Below, one piece after another: positions 1 through 6,622 of a DNA stretch of 15,391 nucleotides. This stretch comes from Thermoplasmatales archaeon (lineage in GTDB: Archaea > Thermoplasmatota > Thermoplasmata > Methanomassiliicoccales > Methanomethylophilaceae): contig JAAYKC010000021.1 of NCBI GenBank assembly GCA_012522645.1, positions 1 to 15,391 of the forward strand, in the 5' to 3' direction. The position numbers and the translations under genes are program-made. Within the stretch, counting starts at the first letter, position 1, and every line of letters starts with the position of its first letter. The notes under the pieces are model-generated. The model was not told where the DNA came from and did not search any database. It saw nothing but the letters and a program-made list of their open reading frames with translations.

Positions 1-137
1 CTGGCCAGGAGCACGTACCTTGCGGCCCGGTCGTCCATCCCGTTGCGTACGGCGTCCCCTGACATGTCAGCAAGAGCGGACATGCGCTCTTCCGCTATGC
101 GGGATGCCGCTTTCTTGGTCACGCGTTTCTTCGCCAT
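1..137 (-). CDS. rnp4: RNase P protein component 4 (Rpp21/Rpr2 family), 5' part only
   Basis: Reading the minus strand from the ATG at 137 gives a basic protein that starts MAKKRVTKKAASRIAEERM and continues to ...DDRAARYVLLA before running off the window; 45 codons are visible. The Lys/Arg-rich MAKK start, a helix with RIAEERM, and then a helix ending in ARYV.LA match the N-terminal helices of archaeal Rnp4, which joins the RNase P RNA and helps mature tRNA 5' ends. The zinc-ribbon half of the family would lie beyond the edge, so the diagnostic cysteines cannot be checked. The start lies 10 bp after the stop of the upstream gene on the same strand, so the two are probably co-transcribed. The identification rests on the N-terminal pattern only. 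Confidence 0.72.
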   Translation of the reverse strand, partial: MAKKRVTKKAASRIAEERMSALADMSGDAVRNGMDDRAARYVLLA

Positions 138-147
138 GCTTCCACAC

Positions 148-1149
148 TCATGCAACCAGGGACAAAAGGGTTTCCCTTATCTCCTTCTCCTCATCGCCGA
201 AATCCCCTCCGGCATTCTGGGTGTAATGCACCCACAGGAAGACGAAATAATCATGGAAGGACTGCACCGCCGAATCCCAGTCAGGTTTGGATATGATTAT
301 CCCCAGGTCCTCATTCTTGAGCATCCAGGTATCATCCTGATATGAGACGGAGGCCTTCACCGGAGCCTTGAGCTCAACATCCCCGTTGGCGGATATCATC
401 CTGCGGAAGGAGACGGTCTCAAGGGGCTCTGCCTCTTTGGCACGGTAGATCTCGGTCAGGATGTTCTCATCATTGTATCTGAGGATCCCGTGTACCTCCG
501 CCGGGCCGGAAAGCATCCTGCCGGGTGATCCGTCTGCGAACCTGAGCTTCACGCTGCGCCCGTTCTGCATCAGATTGACCAGATTCTTCTTGGATTTCGA
601 AGGAACGGACTGCATGATCCCTATGGCGGCACCTTCAGCGGTCATCCCCTTCTCCTTGATGAAGGTGAGAAGCTTCTCCCTGTCCGGCCTGCCGAACTCC
701 CTGGTCCTGCCGGATCCGTATACAAGTGAGTATTCCCCGTCCCCCGTGATGCATGCATCGAGTGCCAGTATGTCATATATGACGGCGGTTCTGTAGAATG
801 GGTCGGAATAATGATCCTCCATCCAGTATCCGCCGGTCCCGCCGCCCAGGGCATCCATGGTGCTCTCCAGGAGCTCAAGGGCATCGTTGACCACATTGCC
901 GTAGCCGCTCGTATCGGGCCTGTCCGATGTTGCCTTCATGCCCATGCCTCCGGCGGAGTCTATGTAGAGTGTGAATCTGTCGAGCAGTCCCCGGTCAACC
1001 GGGCCCTGAGCTCTCAGCTCCCTGGAGATGACGTATTCGCCGATGTTGTACAGCAGTTCTTGCATTCCGACCAAGATCTGACCGGCCAGTCTTACCGGGA
1101 TTCTCTTATCGTCGCCCTTGGACACGACATTCACTGTGAATTTGCTCAT
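148..1149 (-). CDS. Uncharacterised 333-residue protein, probably two-domain
   Basis: I do not recognise this protein. Residues 1-130 look alpha/beta, with a helix around 20-45 and a glycine-rich segment near 66-70 and 102-107. Residues 195-270 look like beta strands. Residues 275-333 read as a separate small domain with the pattern W.L.NEDLGI......WD.A...F...F.FLW..Y followed by a charged helix ending in LLSLV. That tail resembles a recurrent C-terminal module in archaeal hypothetical proteins, in which a short strand pair leads into an F..FLW helix; this resemblance is from memory and no search was run. There is no signal peptide or membrane segment. It is followed after 10 bp by rnp4 and has its own TATA box about 43-55 bp upstream, so it heads the unit. 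The codon pattern and close linkage support a real gene; the function is unknown. Confidence 0.8.
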   Translation of the reverse strand: MSKFTVNVVSKGDDKRIPVRLAGQILVGMQELLYNIGEYVISRELRAQGPVDRGLLDRFTLYIDSAGGMGMKATSDRPDTSGYGNVVNDALELLESTMDALGGGTGGYWMEDHYSDPFYRTAVIYDILALDACITGDGEYSLVYGSGRTREFGRPDREKLLTFIKEKGMTAEGAAIGIMQSVPSKSKKNLVNLMQNGRSVKLRFADGSPGRMLSGPAEVHGILRYNDENILTEIYRAKEAEPLETVSFRRMISANGDVELKAPVKASVSYQDDTWMLKNEDLGIIISKPDWDSAVQSFHDYFVFLWVHYTQNAGGDFGDEEKEIRETLLSLVA

Positions 1150-1190
1150 TCTGCACCCGCCTTTCCCTTCTGAACAATACGCTCATCTGA

Positions 1191-1204
1191 ATTATATTTA
1201 TATG
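1191..1204 (-). promoter_or_regulatory. TATA box for the 148-1149 gene and rnp4
   Basis: On the minus strand this reads as an AT-only run, CATATAAATATAAT, in otherwise GC-rich DNA. It is centred about 48 bp upstream of the ATG at 1149. With the usual archaeal TATA-to-start distance of about 26 bp, transcription would begin near 1171 and leave a leader of about 20 nt. Inferred from sequence only. Confidence 0.6.
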
Positions 1205-1284
1205 CTTCATGCGCACACCGGCACAACCCTTATATCGAAGTTGGGTATGGAAGGGCTTGTTGTGTATCCGCGGGTGCAACAGTC

Positions 1285-1294
1285 TTTAAATATA
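1285..1294 (+). promoter_or_regulatory. TATA box for the rpl10e-dph2-mtxX-queDCE run
   Basis: TTTAAATATA is a close match to the archaeal TATA box. It is centred about 46 bp before the L10e ATG, placing transcription start near 1316 and giving a leader of about 20 nt. That leader carries GGTGAT at 1327-1332, which is complementary to the archaeal 16S 3' end. No equally good TATA box occurs before the five downstream genes, so this is the likely main promoter of the whole run. Confidence 0.7.
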
Positions 1295-1335
1295 ATCTCG
1301 GGATTGTCTGCTCTCGCTCAAGCAACGGTGATATC

Positions 1336-1854
1336 ATGGCAAGAAAGCCCGCAGTAATGTACAGACAGGTAAAAGGTCAGGCCTACACCCGCAGAAAATA
1401 TATGGGTGGAGTTCCCAACAACAGGATTAACCAGTATGATATGGGTAACCTGAGCTCAGACTTCCCTGTCACTGTCACCCTCAGGGTGAAGAACAACGTC
1501 CAGGTCAGGCACACAGCACTGGAAGCCGGACGTATCGCTGCGAACAGGCTCCTTTCCAAAGAGGTCGGGACGACTAACTATCATCTCAAAGTCAACGTTT
1601 ACCCGCACATCGTTCTCAGGGAGAACAAGCTCGCCACCGGGGCGGGTGCCGACCGTGTCTCCAGCGGAATGCGCAGTGCATTCGGTAAGAATGTGGGCAC
1701 CGCTGCCAGGATGACATCCGATCAGACCATAATGACGATCCGCTGTAACCCTCAGAGTTTTAAATTCGCGAAGGTCGCTCTTTGGAAGGCGTCCATGAAG
1801 TACCCCACCCCCTGCTACGTTTCAGTAGATAAGGGCAAGGAACTCATAGTCTGA
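1336..1854 (+). CDS. rpl10e: Large ribosomal subunit protein uL16 (archaeal L10e)
   Basis: This is the archaeal/eukaryotic form of the L16 ribosomal protein, which sits near the peptidyl-transferase centre and tRNA elbow of the 50S subunit. It has 172 residues, the usual family length. Recognisable stretches are the N-terminal basic segment with YTRRKYMGGVPNNRINQYDMGN, the central VRHTALEAGRIAANRLL helix and HLKVNVYPHIVLRENK. The GAGADRVSSGMR loop lies where the family reaches toward the catalytic centre. The ATG at 1336 is preceded by GGTGAT, so the start is secure. It is followed by dph2 after only 3 bp, placing a ribosomal protein and an EF-2 modification enzyme in one transcript. Confidence 0.97.
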   Translation: MARKPAVMYRQVKGQAYTRRKYMGGVPNNRINQYDMGNLSSDFPVTVTLRVKNNVQVRHTALEAGRIAANRLLSKEVGTTNYHLKVNVYPHIVLRENKLATGAGADRVSSGMRSAFGKNVGTAARMTSDQTIMTIRCNPQSFKFAKVALWKASMKYPTPCYVSVDKGKELIV

Positions 1855-1857
1855 GCG

Positions 1858-2847
1858 ATGTTCGATCTGAGATTGGACGAGGCGGCCGATTGGATAAGAG
1901 CGGGAGGCTACGCATGCGTTGCCCTTCAGCTCCCGGAAGGTCTTAAGTCCAAGTCGATCGGGATTTCCCGATATCTTTCGGAGAGGACCGGCGCATCATT
2001 CTTCTTCGCCGGCGATCCGTGCTACGGAGCCTGTGATATCTTCGACTATAAGGGGAAAGCCGATGCCCTTGTGCATTTCGGTCATTCGCCGATACCGTCC
2101 CAGGGAGACGATCCGGACGTAATGTACGTGGAGGCGTTCTACGGAGGGGACATAGGCCCATTCATCTCCGCCATTGCCGATGATCTTCCCGGGAAGATCG
2201 GCCTCATGGCAACGGTGCAGTATGTGCCGGCCCTCGAAAGAGCCAGAGAGGTATTGGAGGCTGCCGGCAAGAAGGTCATGATCTCCCCTGGCGACGGCCG
2301 CATATCCTATCCGGGACAGGCTCTCGGATGCAACAGCAGCGCAATGCCCGAAGGAGCGGACCACATCCTGTTCATCGGAGAAGGGGATTTCCACCCGTTG
2401 GCCGCCGCACTGGGAACTGATGCCGCGGTCACGGTCCTCAACCCGATCACCGGGGAGCACAGGTCCATTGCCGAGCTCAAGGAACGGATGCTGAGGAGAA
2501 GGTTCGCTGTCATTGAAAGTGCCAGATCTGCCGAGAGATTCCTGGTCGTGGTGTGCTCGAAGAAAGGGCAGGACAGGACCGCGCTCGCAGATTCCGTTGT
2601 CAAGAAGGTGCGTTCCGTTGGTAAAGAGGCTTACAAGGTCAGGCTTACGGAGGTGGGCCCGGATGCGCTGTCCGTTTATGCGGATGCCGATGCGTATATC
2701 ATGACCGCATGTCCCAGGATAGCATTGGATGACTCGGTCAGGTACAAGAAGCCGATGCTGACGCCGCCCGAGGCGGAGATATCTCTCGGGCTCAGGGACT
2801 GGGAGGATTACATCATAGATGAGATCAGGTCTCCCCGTCAGGATTAA
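1858..2847 (+). CDS. dph2: Diphthamide synthase subunit Dph2 (2-(3-amino-3-carboxypropyl)histidine synthase)
   Basis: The enzyme carries out the first step of diphthamide synthesis, transferring the 3-amino-3-carboxypropyl group of S-adenosylmethionine to a histidine of archaeal EF-2. It uses a [4Fe-4S] cluster in a non-classical radical reaction and works as a homodimer in archaea. The three cluster cysteines expected from the family are visible: C59 in the hallmark GDPCYGACD stretch, C158 in ALGCN, and C285 in MTACPRIALDD. Each lies in one of the three similar domains, and 329 residues is the normal length. The ATG follows the rpl10e stop by 3 bp, so translation is probably coupled. The C-terminal DWEDYIIDE fits the family end. 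The enzyme depends on Fe-S assembly, and such genes are found further along the window. Confidence 0.95.
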   Translation: MFDLRLDEAADWIRAGGYACVALQLPEGLKSKSIGISRYLSERTGASFFFAGDPCYGACDIFDYKGKADALVHFGHSPIPSQGDDPDVMYVEAFYGGDIGPFISAIADDLPGKIGLMATVQYVPALERAREVLEAAGKKVMISPGDGRISYPGQALGCNSSAMPEGADHILFIGEGDFHPLAAALGTDAAVTVLNPITGEHRSIAELKERMLRRRFAVIESARSAERFLVVVCSKKGQDRTALADSVVKKVRSVGKEAYKVRLTEVGPDALSVYADADAYIMTACPRIALDDSVRYKKPMLTPPEAEISLGLRDWEDYIIDEIRSPRQD

Positions 2848-2861
2848 AATAAGCGGAAGGC

Positions 2862-3614
2862 ATGGAGAGAGGCATGCGGAACGCCGGGTCAATCTTTGCA
2901 AACGGTCTGCCTGAGGCCAGGGTCGGCATCGGAAGCAACGGGGACTCAGGCAATGTTGAGCGCAGCGCAGAGGCCATGGGCGCGGTCGTGTACTTTGATG
3001 CTGATGAGCTGGTGTCCGATCTGATCTCCGGCAGGATAGATGCCGCCGTGCGGGGCAACATGTCGTCTTCCGAACTGCTTCCGAAACTGAAGAAGGCACT
3101 GGGTCTTCCCGTTTTGGAGCGCAGCGTCCTCCTTGAGCCCGTTAACGGCAAGCTGTTCTTCCTGGCACCTGTGGGTGTGGATGAGGGGTGGACAGTGGAT
3201 GAGAAGGTGGATACGGCCGTGAGGACCGTAGCCCTGATGAGGCGCATAGGCATGGGGGAGAGGATCGCGGTCATGTCCGGCGGCAGATCCACAGACACGG
3301 GACGTCACAAGATGGTTGACAGGACCATAGAGGATGCCGCCGAGGTCGTGGAGAGCCTCAAGGCGAAGGGATACGACGTCTATGATGCGGAGATCCTGCT
3401 GGAATCCGCCGCTTCGGAGGCGGATCTGATAATAGCGCCGGACGGCATATCCGGGAACATAATATTCAGGGCCCTGCACTTCTTGGGAGGGGCAGCGGCA
3501 TTGGGTGCTCCGTTAGTTAATTCAGAGAAGGTATATGTGGACACATCCCGTGTGAAGACGGATTACAGGGACTCCATAGCATTGGCGATGAAACTCACAG
3601 AGGGAAGGAAATGA
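2862..3614 (+). CDS. mtxX: Methanogenesis marker protein 4 (MtxX, phosphotransacetylase-like fold)
   Basis: This 250-residue protein resembles MtxX, also listed as methanogenesis marker 4, a family essentially confined to methanogens. It is distantly related to phosphate acetyltransferases. The older methyltransferase label for the family is not well supported and its biochemical role is unknown. The Pta-like core is visible as SGGRSTDTGRHKMVDRTIEDAAE (interrupted here only by wording), then VESLKAKGYDVYDAEILLE and an end with IAPDGISGNIIFRALHFLGGA. The ATG at 2862 is 14 bp after dph2; a second in-frame ATG at 2874 is also possible and has a purine-rich stretch before it. The end overlaps queD by 4 bp (ATGA). 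Finding it between dph2 and queD places a methanogen-specific gene among translation genes. Confidence 0.85.
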   Translation: MERGMRNAGSIFANGLPEARVGIGSNGDSGNVERSAEAMGAVVYFDADELVSDLISGRIDAAVRGNMSSSELLPKLKKALGLPVLERSVLLEPVNGKLFFLAPVGVDEGWTVDEKVDTAVRTVALMRRIGMGERIAVMSGGRSTDTGRHKMVDRTIEDAAEVVESLKAKGYDVYDAEILLESAASEADLIIAPDGISGNIIFRALHFLGGAAALGAPLVNSEKVYVDTSRVKTDYRDSIALAMKLTEGRK

Positions 3615-4084
3615 TCATAGAGATAGACGGCGGGCATTCGGGGATAAAGTTCTCCGCATGCCATTTCATACCGAGGCATGAGAAATGCTCCAGACTCCAC
3701 GGGCACTCATACATACTCAGGCTCAGACTGGAGGGGGACATCGGAGAGGACGGCATGGTCATGGATTTCGTGATCCTCAAGAAGGAGCTCCGGAAATTCG
3801 CATCCGAGATGGATCATATGATACTGCTGCCGGCCGGATCCGCAGACGTTAGCATAGAGTCCTCCGAAGGCAGTGTCGGGGTCACGACCTGCGGTAAGAG
3901 ATATGTTTTCCCTGAAGAGGACGTCAGGATGCTCGATGTTACTGTGACAACGGCGGAGGAGATGTCCCGGATGCTCGTGGACAGACTGATCGCGGAAGTG
4001 CGCTTCCCGTCCAACGTGAAGAGGGTCGCCATCGGCCTGGATGAGGAGAGGGGGCAGACGGCATGGTACACGAAAGACCTGTGA
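3611..4084 (+). CDS. queD: 6-carboxy-5,6,7,8-tetrahydropterin synthase QueD
   Basis: This is a 6-pyruvoyl-tetrahydropterin synthase-fold enzyme that converts dihydroneopterin triphosphate to 6-carboxytetrahydropterin, the second step toward preQ0. The zinc ligands are H18 (ACHF), H30 and H32 (LHGH). The catalytic cysteine C26 lies in CSRLHGH, which is the C-x3-HGH form typical of QueD and not the E-x2-HGH form of the folate-type PTPS-III. D68-H69 (MDH) fits the catalytic Asp-His pair, and a Glu near 145-146 precedes the terminal WY strand. Length (157) is slightly above E. coli QueD (about 120) because of an insertion around residues 75-105. It overlaps mtxX by 4 bp upstream and queC downstream, so the genes are likely translationally coupled. 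Confidence 0.93.
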   Translation: MIIEIDGGHSGIKFSACHFIPRHEKCSRLHGHSYILRLRLEGDIGEDGMVMDFVILKKELRKFASEMDHMILLPAGSADVSIESSEGSVGVTTCGKRYVFPEEDVRMLDVTVTTAEEMSRMLVDRLIAEVRFPSNVKRVAIGLDEERGQTAWYTKDL

Positions 4085-4743
4085 AAGCGGTCGTTCTCCT
4101 GTCCGGAGGACTGGATTCCACCACAGTGCTGGCCAAGGCCCTGGATGACGGATGCGAGGTTGTGGCCCTGAGTTTCAGGTACGGTCAGAGGCATTCAAGG
4201 GAATTGGATTCCGCTGAGGCTGTTGCCGGACATTACGGGGTGAGGCATGTTGTGGTGGATATAGACCTGAGCATGTTCCGGTCCGCACTCACCGATAAGG
4301 GAACAAGAGTCCCGGAGAACAGGGAGAAGATCGGCTCTGACATACCGGACACATATGTGCCAGCAAGGAACATCATCATGATGTCTGTAGCCGCAGGCCT
4401 CTGTGAATCCATAGATGCTGACAGGATATACATAGGCGCCAACGTAGTGGATTATTCAGGATACCCGGACTGCAGGCCCGAGTTCTTCGAGGCATTCAGA
4501 AGGATGCTTGAAGTGGGTACCAAAGCAGGCACGGAAGGCCGCTCTATAAGGATAGAGACGCCGATACTGAATATGTCCAAGGCGGACATAGTGAGGCTCG
4601 GCAAAACCCTCGGAGCTCCGCTCAGTCTGACGTGGTCATGCTATGAGGGCGGGAAGAAGGCGTGCGGCAGGTGTGATTCCTGCATATTGCGCCTGAAAGG
4701 ATTCAGGGAAGCCGGCTATCGGGACGAGATAGAGTACGAGTGA
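4063..4743 (+). CDS. queC: 7-cyano-7-deazaguanine (preQ0) synthase QueC
   Basis: QueC uses ATP and ammonia to convert 7-carboxy-7-deazaguanine to preQ0, the base that archaeal TGT inserts at tRNA position 15 on the way to archaeosine. The N-terminal PP-loop SGGLDSTT (residues 14-21) binds ATP. A C-terminal zinc site is formed by C193, C201, C204 and C207 (C-x7-C-x2-C-x2-C). YVPARNIIM in the middle is also typical of the family. The ATG at 4063 has a purine-rich GGAGAGGGGG upstream but overlaps queD by 22 bp. A GTG at 4081 would give a 4-bp GTGA overlap and start at VKAVVLLSGG, equally consistent with family N-termini. The start is therefore uncertain by six residues. Confidence 0.95.
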   Translation: MVHERPVKAVVLLSGGLDSTTVLAKALDDGCEVVALSFRYGQRHSRELDSAEAVAGHYGVRHVVVDIDLSMFRSALTDKGTRVPENREKIGSDIPDTYVPARNIIMMSVAAGLCESIDADRIYIGANVVDYSGYPDCRPEFFEAFRRMLEVGTKAGTEGRSIRIETPILNMSKADIVRLGKTLGAPLSLTWSCYEGGKKACGRCDSCILRLKGFREAGYRDEIEYE

Positions 4744-4747
4744 TCCC

Positions 4748-5371
4748 ATGAAGATATGCGAGGTGTTCAGATCCATACAGGGTGAGGGCAAGACCATAGG
4801 GTTCCCCACCATGTTCATAAGGACGTCCGGCTGCAATCTCCGGTGCGCATGGTGCGATACCGCTTACGCAATGGAAGGCGGCAGCGAGCACAGCGTGCAG
4901 GAGGTGCTGGAATGGACTAAGGGAGAGGAGCACATCTGCGTGACCGGCGGGGAGCCCATGCTGCAGAAGGACTGCCCCGAGCTTCTGAGGGCTTTGGCGG
5001 ATGAAGGCAAGAAAGTGGTCCTGGAGACCAACGGGTCCCTGGACCTCTCATCGGTCCCGTCATCGGATAATATCGTGATAAGCATGGATATCAAATGTCC
5101 CAGCTCCGGGATGCATGATCGGATGCTGTTCGATAACATCAGTCTGCTGAGGGAGAAGGACCAGCTGAAGTTCATAATCGAGGATTATGTCGATATGAAT
5201 CATGCCATCTCAGTGATGGAGGAGCATTCCCCCGGGTGCGAGTGCATATTCTCTCCCTTGGGGGGCATGGACCTGGAGCCTTTGGCGGAAGAAGTGCTGG
5301 GAAGGCGTCTGCGCGTAAGGGTCCTGCCGCAACTGCACAAGATCATATGGGGCGACAGGAAAGGAGTATGA
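4748..5371 (+). CDS. queE: 7-carboxy-7-deazaguanine synthase QueE (radical SAM)
   Basis: QueE contracts 6-carboxytetrahydropterin to 7-carboxy-7-deazaguanine, the step between QueD and QueC. The radical SAM motif is C29-x3-C33-x2-C36 in GCNLRCAWCDT. The N-terminal FRSIQGEGKTIGFPTMFIRT and the central VTGGEPML are diagnostic, and 207 residues is a normal length for this compact family. The start is fixed by the family N-terminus and by GTGAT at 4740-4744, which overlaps the queC stop. It is the last gene of the run, and its TGA abuts the stop of the opposite-strand gene with no intervening base. With queD and queC the full dihydroneopterin-triphosphate-to-preQ0 route is present; the first enzyme and the tRNA transglycosylase are not in the window. 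Confidence 0.95.
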   Translation: MKICEVFRSIQGEGKTIGFPTMFIRTSGCNLRCAWCDTAYAMEGGSEHSVQEVLEWTKGEEHICVTGGEPMLQKDCPELLRALADEGKKVVLETNGSLDLSSVPSSDNIVISMDIKCPSSGMHDRMLFDNISLLREKDQLKFIIEDYVDMNHAISVMEEHSPGCECIFSPLGGMDLEPLAEEVLGRRLRVRVLPQLHKIIWGDRKGV

Positions 5372-5377
5372 TCACTC
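5364..5377. terminator. Inverted repeat on the queE / NifX-like seam (weak)
   Basis: GAGT (5364-5367) and ACTC (5374-5377) flank ATGATC. The hexamer TGATCA at 5369-5374 is itself a palindrome made of the two opposed stop codons: TGA for queE, and TCA (TGA on the minus strand) for the NifX-like gene. No T-run follows. It may slow polymerase at the seam, but the arms are only 4 bp, so the terminator call is speculative. Confidence 0.25.
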
Positions 5378-5707
5378 GAACTTCCTGCGCTGCTCCTCTC
5401 TTCTCTTGAATATATCCAGTACCTCTTCCACGGTCCCGTCCTCATCAAAGGATATCCTGATGCCGGCATTCTTGAGCTTATCATACCCGTGGGACCCGAT
5501 CCCGCCTGTTATCACGGCATCGACGCCCAGGCCGATTATGGCATCCGCAACCTTCATCCCGGCGCCCACTGAGTCGGCGAACTCGTTCTTCACAACAGTG
5601 TAGTCGTACGTGTCGTAATCCACTATCAGGAAGTATTCCGCATGTCCGAAATCCTCGGCCACCAGGGACGACAGGTCGTCTCCTTCGGCCAATACGCCGA
5701 TCTTCAT
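5372..5707 (-). CDS. NifX/NifB-type dinitrogenase cofactor-like protein (MTH1175-like)
   Basis: This small protein (111 residues) has the ribonuclease-H-like NifX/NafY fold. The visible pattern is MKIGVLAEGDD, then EDFGHAEYFLIVD, KVADAIIGLGVDAVITGGIGSHGYDKL and a charged helix at the end (KRREEQRRKFE). In nitrogen fixers such domains carry FeMo-cofactor precursors. In methanogens, stand-alone copies occur beside Mrp/NBP35 ATPases and are thought to bind or deliver metal clusters, though their true ligand is unknown. The start codon overlaps the stop of the Mrp gene by 4 bp (ATGA on the minus strand), so the two proteins are likely made together. Its stop touches the queE stop. The window has no nif structural genes, so nitrogen fixation should not be inferred. 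Confidence 0.88.
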   Translation of the reverse strand: MKIGVLAEGDDLSSLVAEDFGHAEYFLIVDYDTYDYTVVKNEFADSVGAGMKVADAIIGLGVDAVITGGIGSHGYDKLKNAGIRISFDEDGTVEEVLDIFKRREEQRRKFE

Positions 5708-6531
5708 TTCTTCTCCACGGTCTTGATTATCTTGTCGGCGATGCTCTCGAAGGCCTTGGCAGACACAGAGTCCTGGTCATCGATAACAATGGGCAGACCC
5801 TTGTCCCCCGAGAGCCCGACTCCCGCCTCTATGGGCACTTTGCCCAGGAACTGCATATTCAGCTCCTTGGCCGCAGCCTCTCCGCCTCCGGATTTGAAGA
5901 TGTCGGTCACCTTGCCGCAATGAGGGCATGCGAAACCGCTCATATTCTCCACGAGCCCTATTATGGGTATGCCTGACTGGGCTGAGAATGACACGGTCTT
6001 GCGCGCGTCCAGGAGGGACAGCTCCTGAGGCGTGGTAACTATGACCATGCCGTCCGCTTTCGGGATCAGCTGGATTATGGACAGCGCCTCATCACCTGTG
6101 CCGGGCGGCATATCTATGACAAGGTAATCGAGGTCTCCCCATTCAACATCCTCTATGAACTGCCTGATGGCGGTCATCTTCACAGGGCCTCTCCAAAGGA
6201 CCGGGGTATCCTCGGACTGCAGGAGGAATGCCATGGACATTATCTTCATGGAAGGAGGAACCGGGACAGGTATGAGCTTCTCATTCTGAACATCGAGACC
6301 CTCGCCCTCCAGGCCGAACATCTTGGGGATGTTGGGGCCGGTTATATCCACATCCAACAATCCTACCTGATATCCTCTCATGGACATTGAGGTTGCGAGA
6401 TTGGCAGAGACGGTGCTCTTCCCAACTCCGCCTTTGCCGCTGAGTACGATTACAACATGCTTTATCCTGTCAAGGCTCGCCTGGAGCTTGAATCCGTCTT
6501 CACTGATCATAGGTTTAGCCAAATCAGACAC
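5704..6531 (-). CDS. mrp: Mrp/NBP35-family Fe-S cluster carrier ATPase
   Basis: This is a P-loop ATPase of the ApbC/Mrp/NBP35 family that holds a [4Fe-4S] cluster at a dimer interface and passes it to apo-proteins. The deviant Walker A GKGGVGKST is at residues 32-40, LLDVDITGPNIPKMFG follows at 58-73, the MPPGTGDEAL switch is at 141-150, and the cluster cysteines C202 and C205 are in ACPHCGK. The N-terminal ferredoxin-like extension of eukaryotic Nbp35 is absent, as usual in archaea. The start given is a GTG at 6531 preceded by GAAG; an ATG at 6510 (residue 8) is an alternative that keeps all motifs. It lies upstream of and overlaps the NifX-like gene. Confidence 0.94.
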   Translation of the reverse strand: MSDLAKPMISEDGFKLQASLDRIKHVVIVLSGKGGVGKSTVSANLATSMSMRGYQVGLLDVDITGPNIPKMFGLEGEGLDVQNEKLIPVPVPPSMKIMSMAFLLQSEDTPVLWRGPVKMTAIRQFIEDVEWGDLDYLVIDMPPGTGDEALSIIQLIPKADGMVIVTTPQELSLLDARKTVSFSAQSGIPIIGLVENMSGFACPHCGKVTDIFKSGGGEAAAKELNMQFLGKVPIEAGVGLSGDKGLPIVIDDQDSVSAKAFESIADKIIKTVEKK

Positions 6532-6622
6532 CTTCAGCCCCGTTATGACTTGTTGTTAATAGGTTTTATCGGTGTGAACGGGAAGCGGAATCTGTTTAAC
6601 ATGGTACCCGGATTCGGAAAGC

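Larger units (their letters stand above)
1150..1335. promoter_or_regulatory. Divergent promoter region between the 148-1149 gene and rpl10e
   Basis: This 186-bp AT-richer gap holds the two opposed TATA boxes. It also holds a 9-bp inverted repeat: TGCACCCGC at 1152-1160, just before the minus-strand ATG, and GCGGGTGCA at 1270-1278, just before the rpl10e TATA box. The same 9-mer therefore reads forward toward each gene. The wide spacing and modest length leave room for chance. Confidence 0.4.

Noticed and set aside
1996..3099. Long minus-strand open frame (367 codons) opposite dph2 and mtxX
   Set aside because: It spans two well-supported genes on the other strand and has a low-complexity Arg/His/Pro composition typical of shadow frames.
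3403..3427. Inverted repeat ATCCGCC / GGCGGAT inside mtxX
   Set aside because: It lies in ordinary Glu-Ser-Ala-Ala-Ser-Glu-Ala codons of a conserved protein with an 8-nt loop; GC-rich coding sequence gives such repeats often.
5372..5707. Evidence for nitrogen fixation from the NifX-like gene
   Set aside because: Stand-alone NifX/MTH1175-type proteins are widespread in methanogens without nitrogenase, and no nif structural gene is present.
6539..6582. Inverted repeat CCCGTT / AACGGG between mrp and the VOC gene
   Set aside because: Arms of only 6 bp with a 32-bp spacer are expected by chance in this much sequence.
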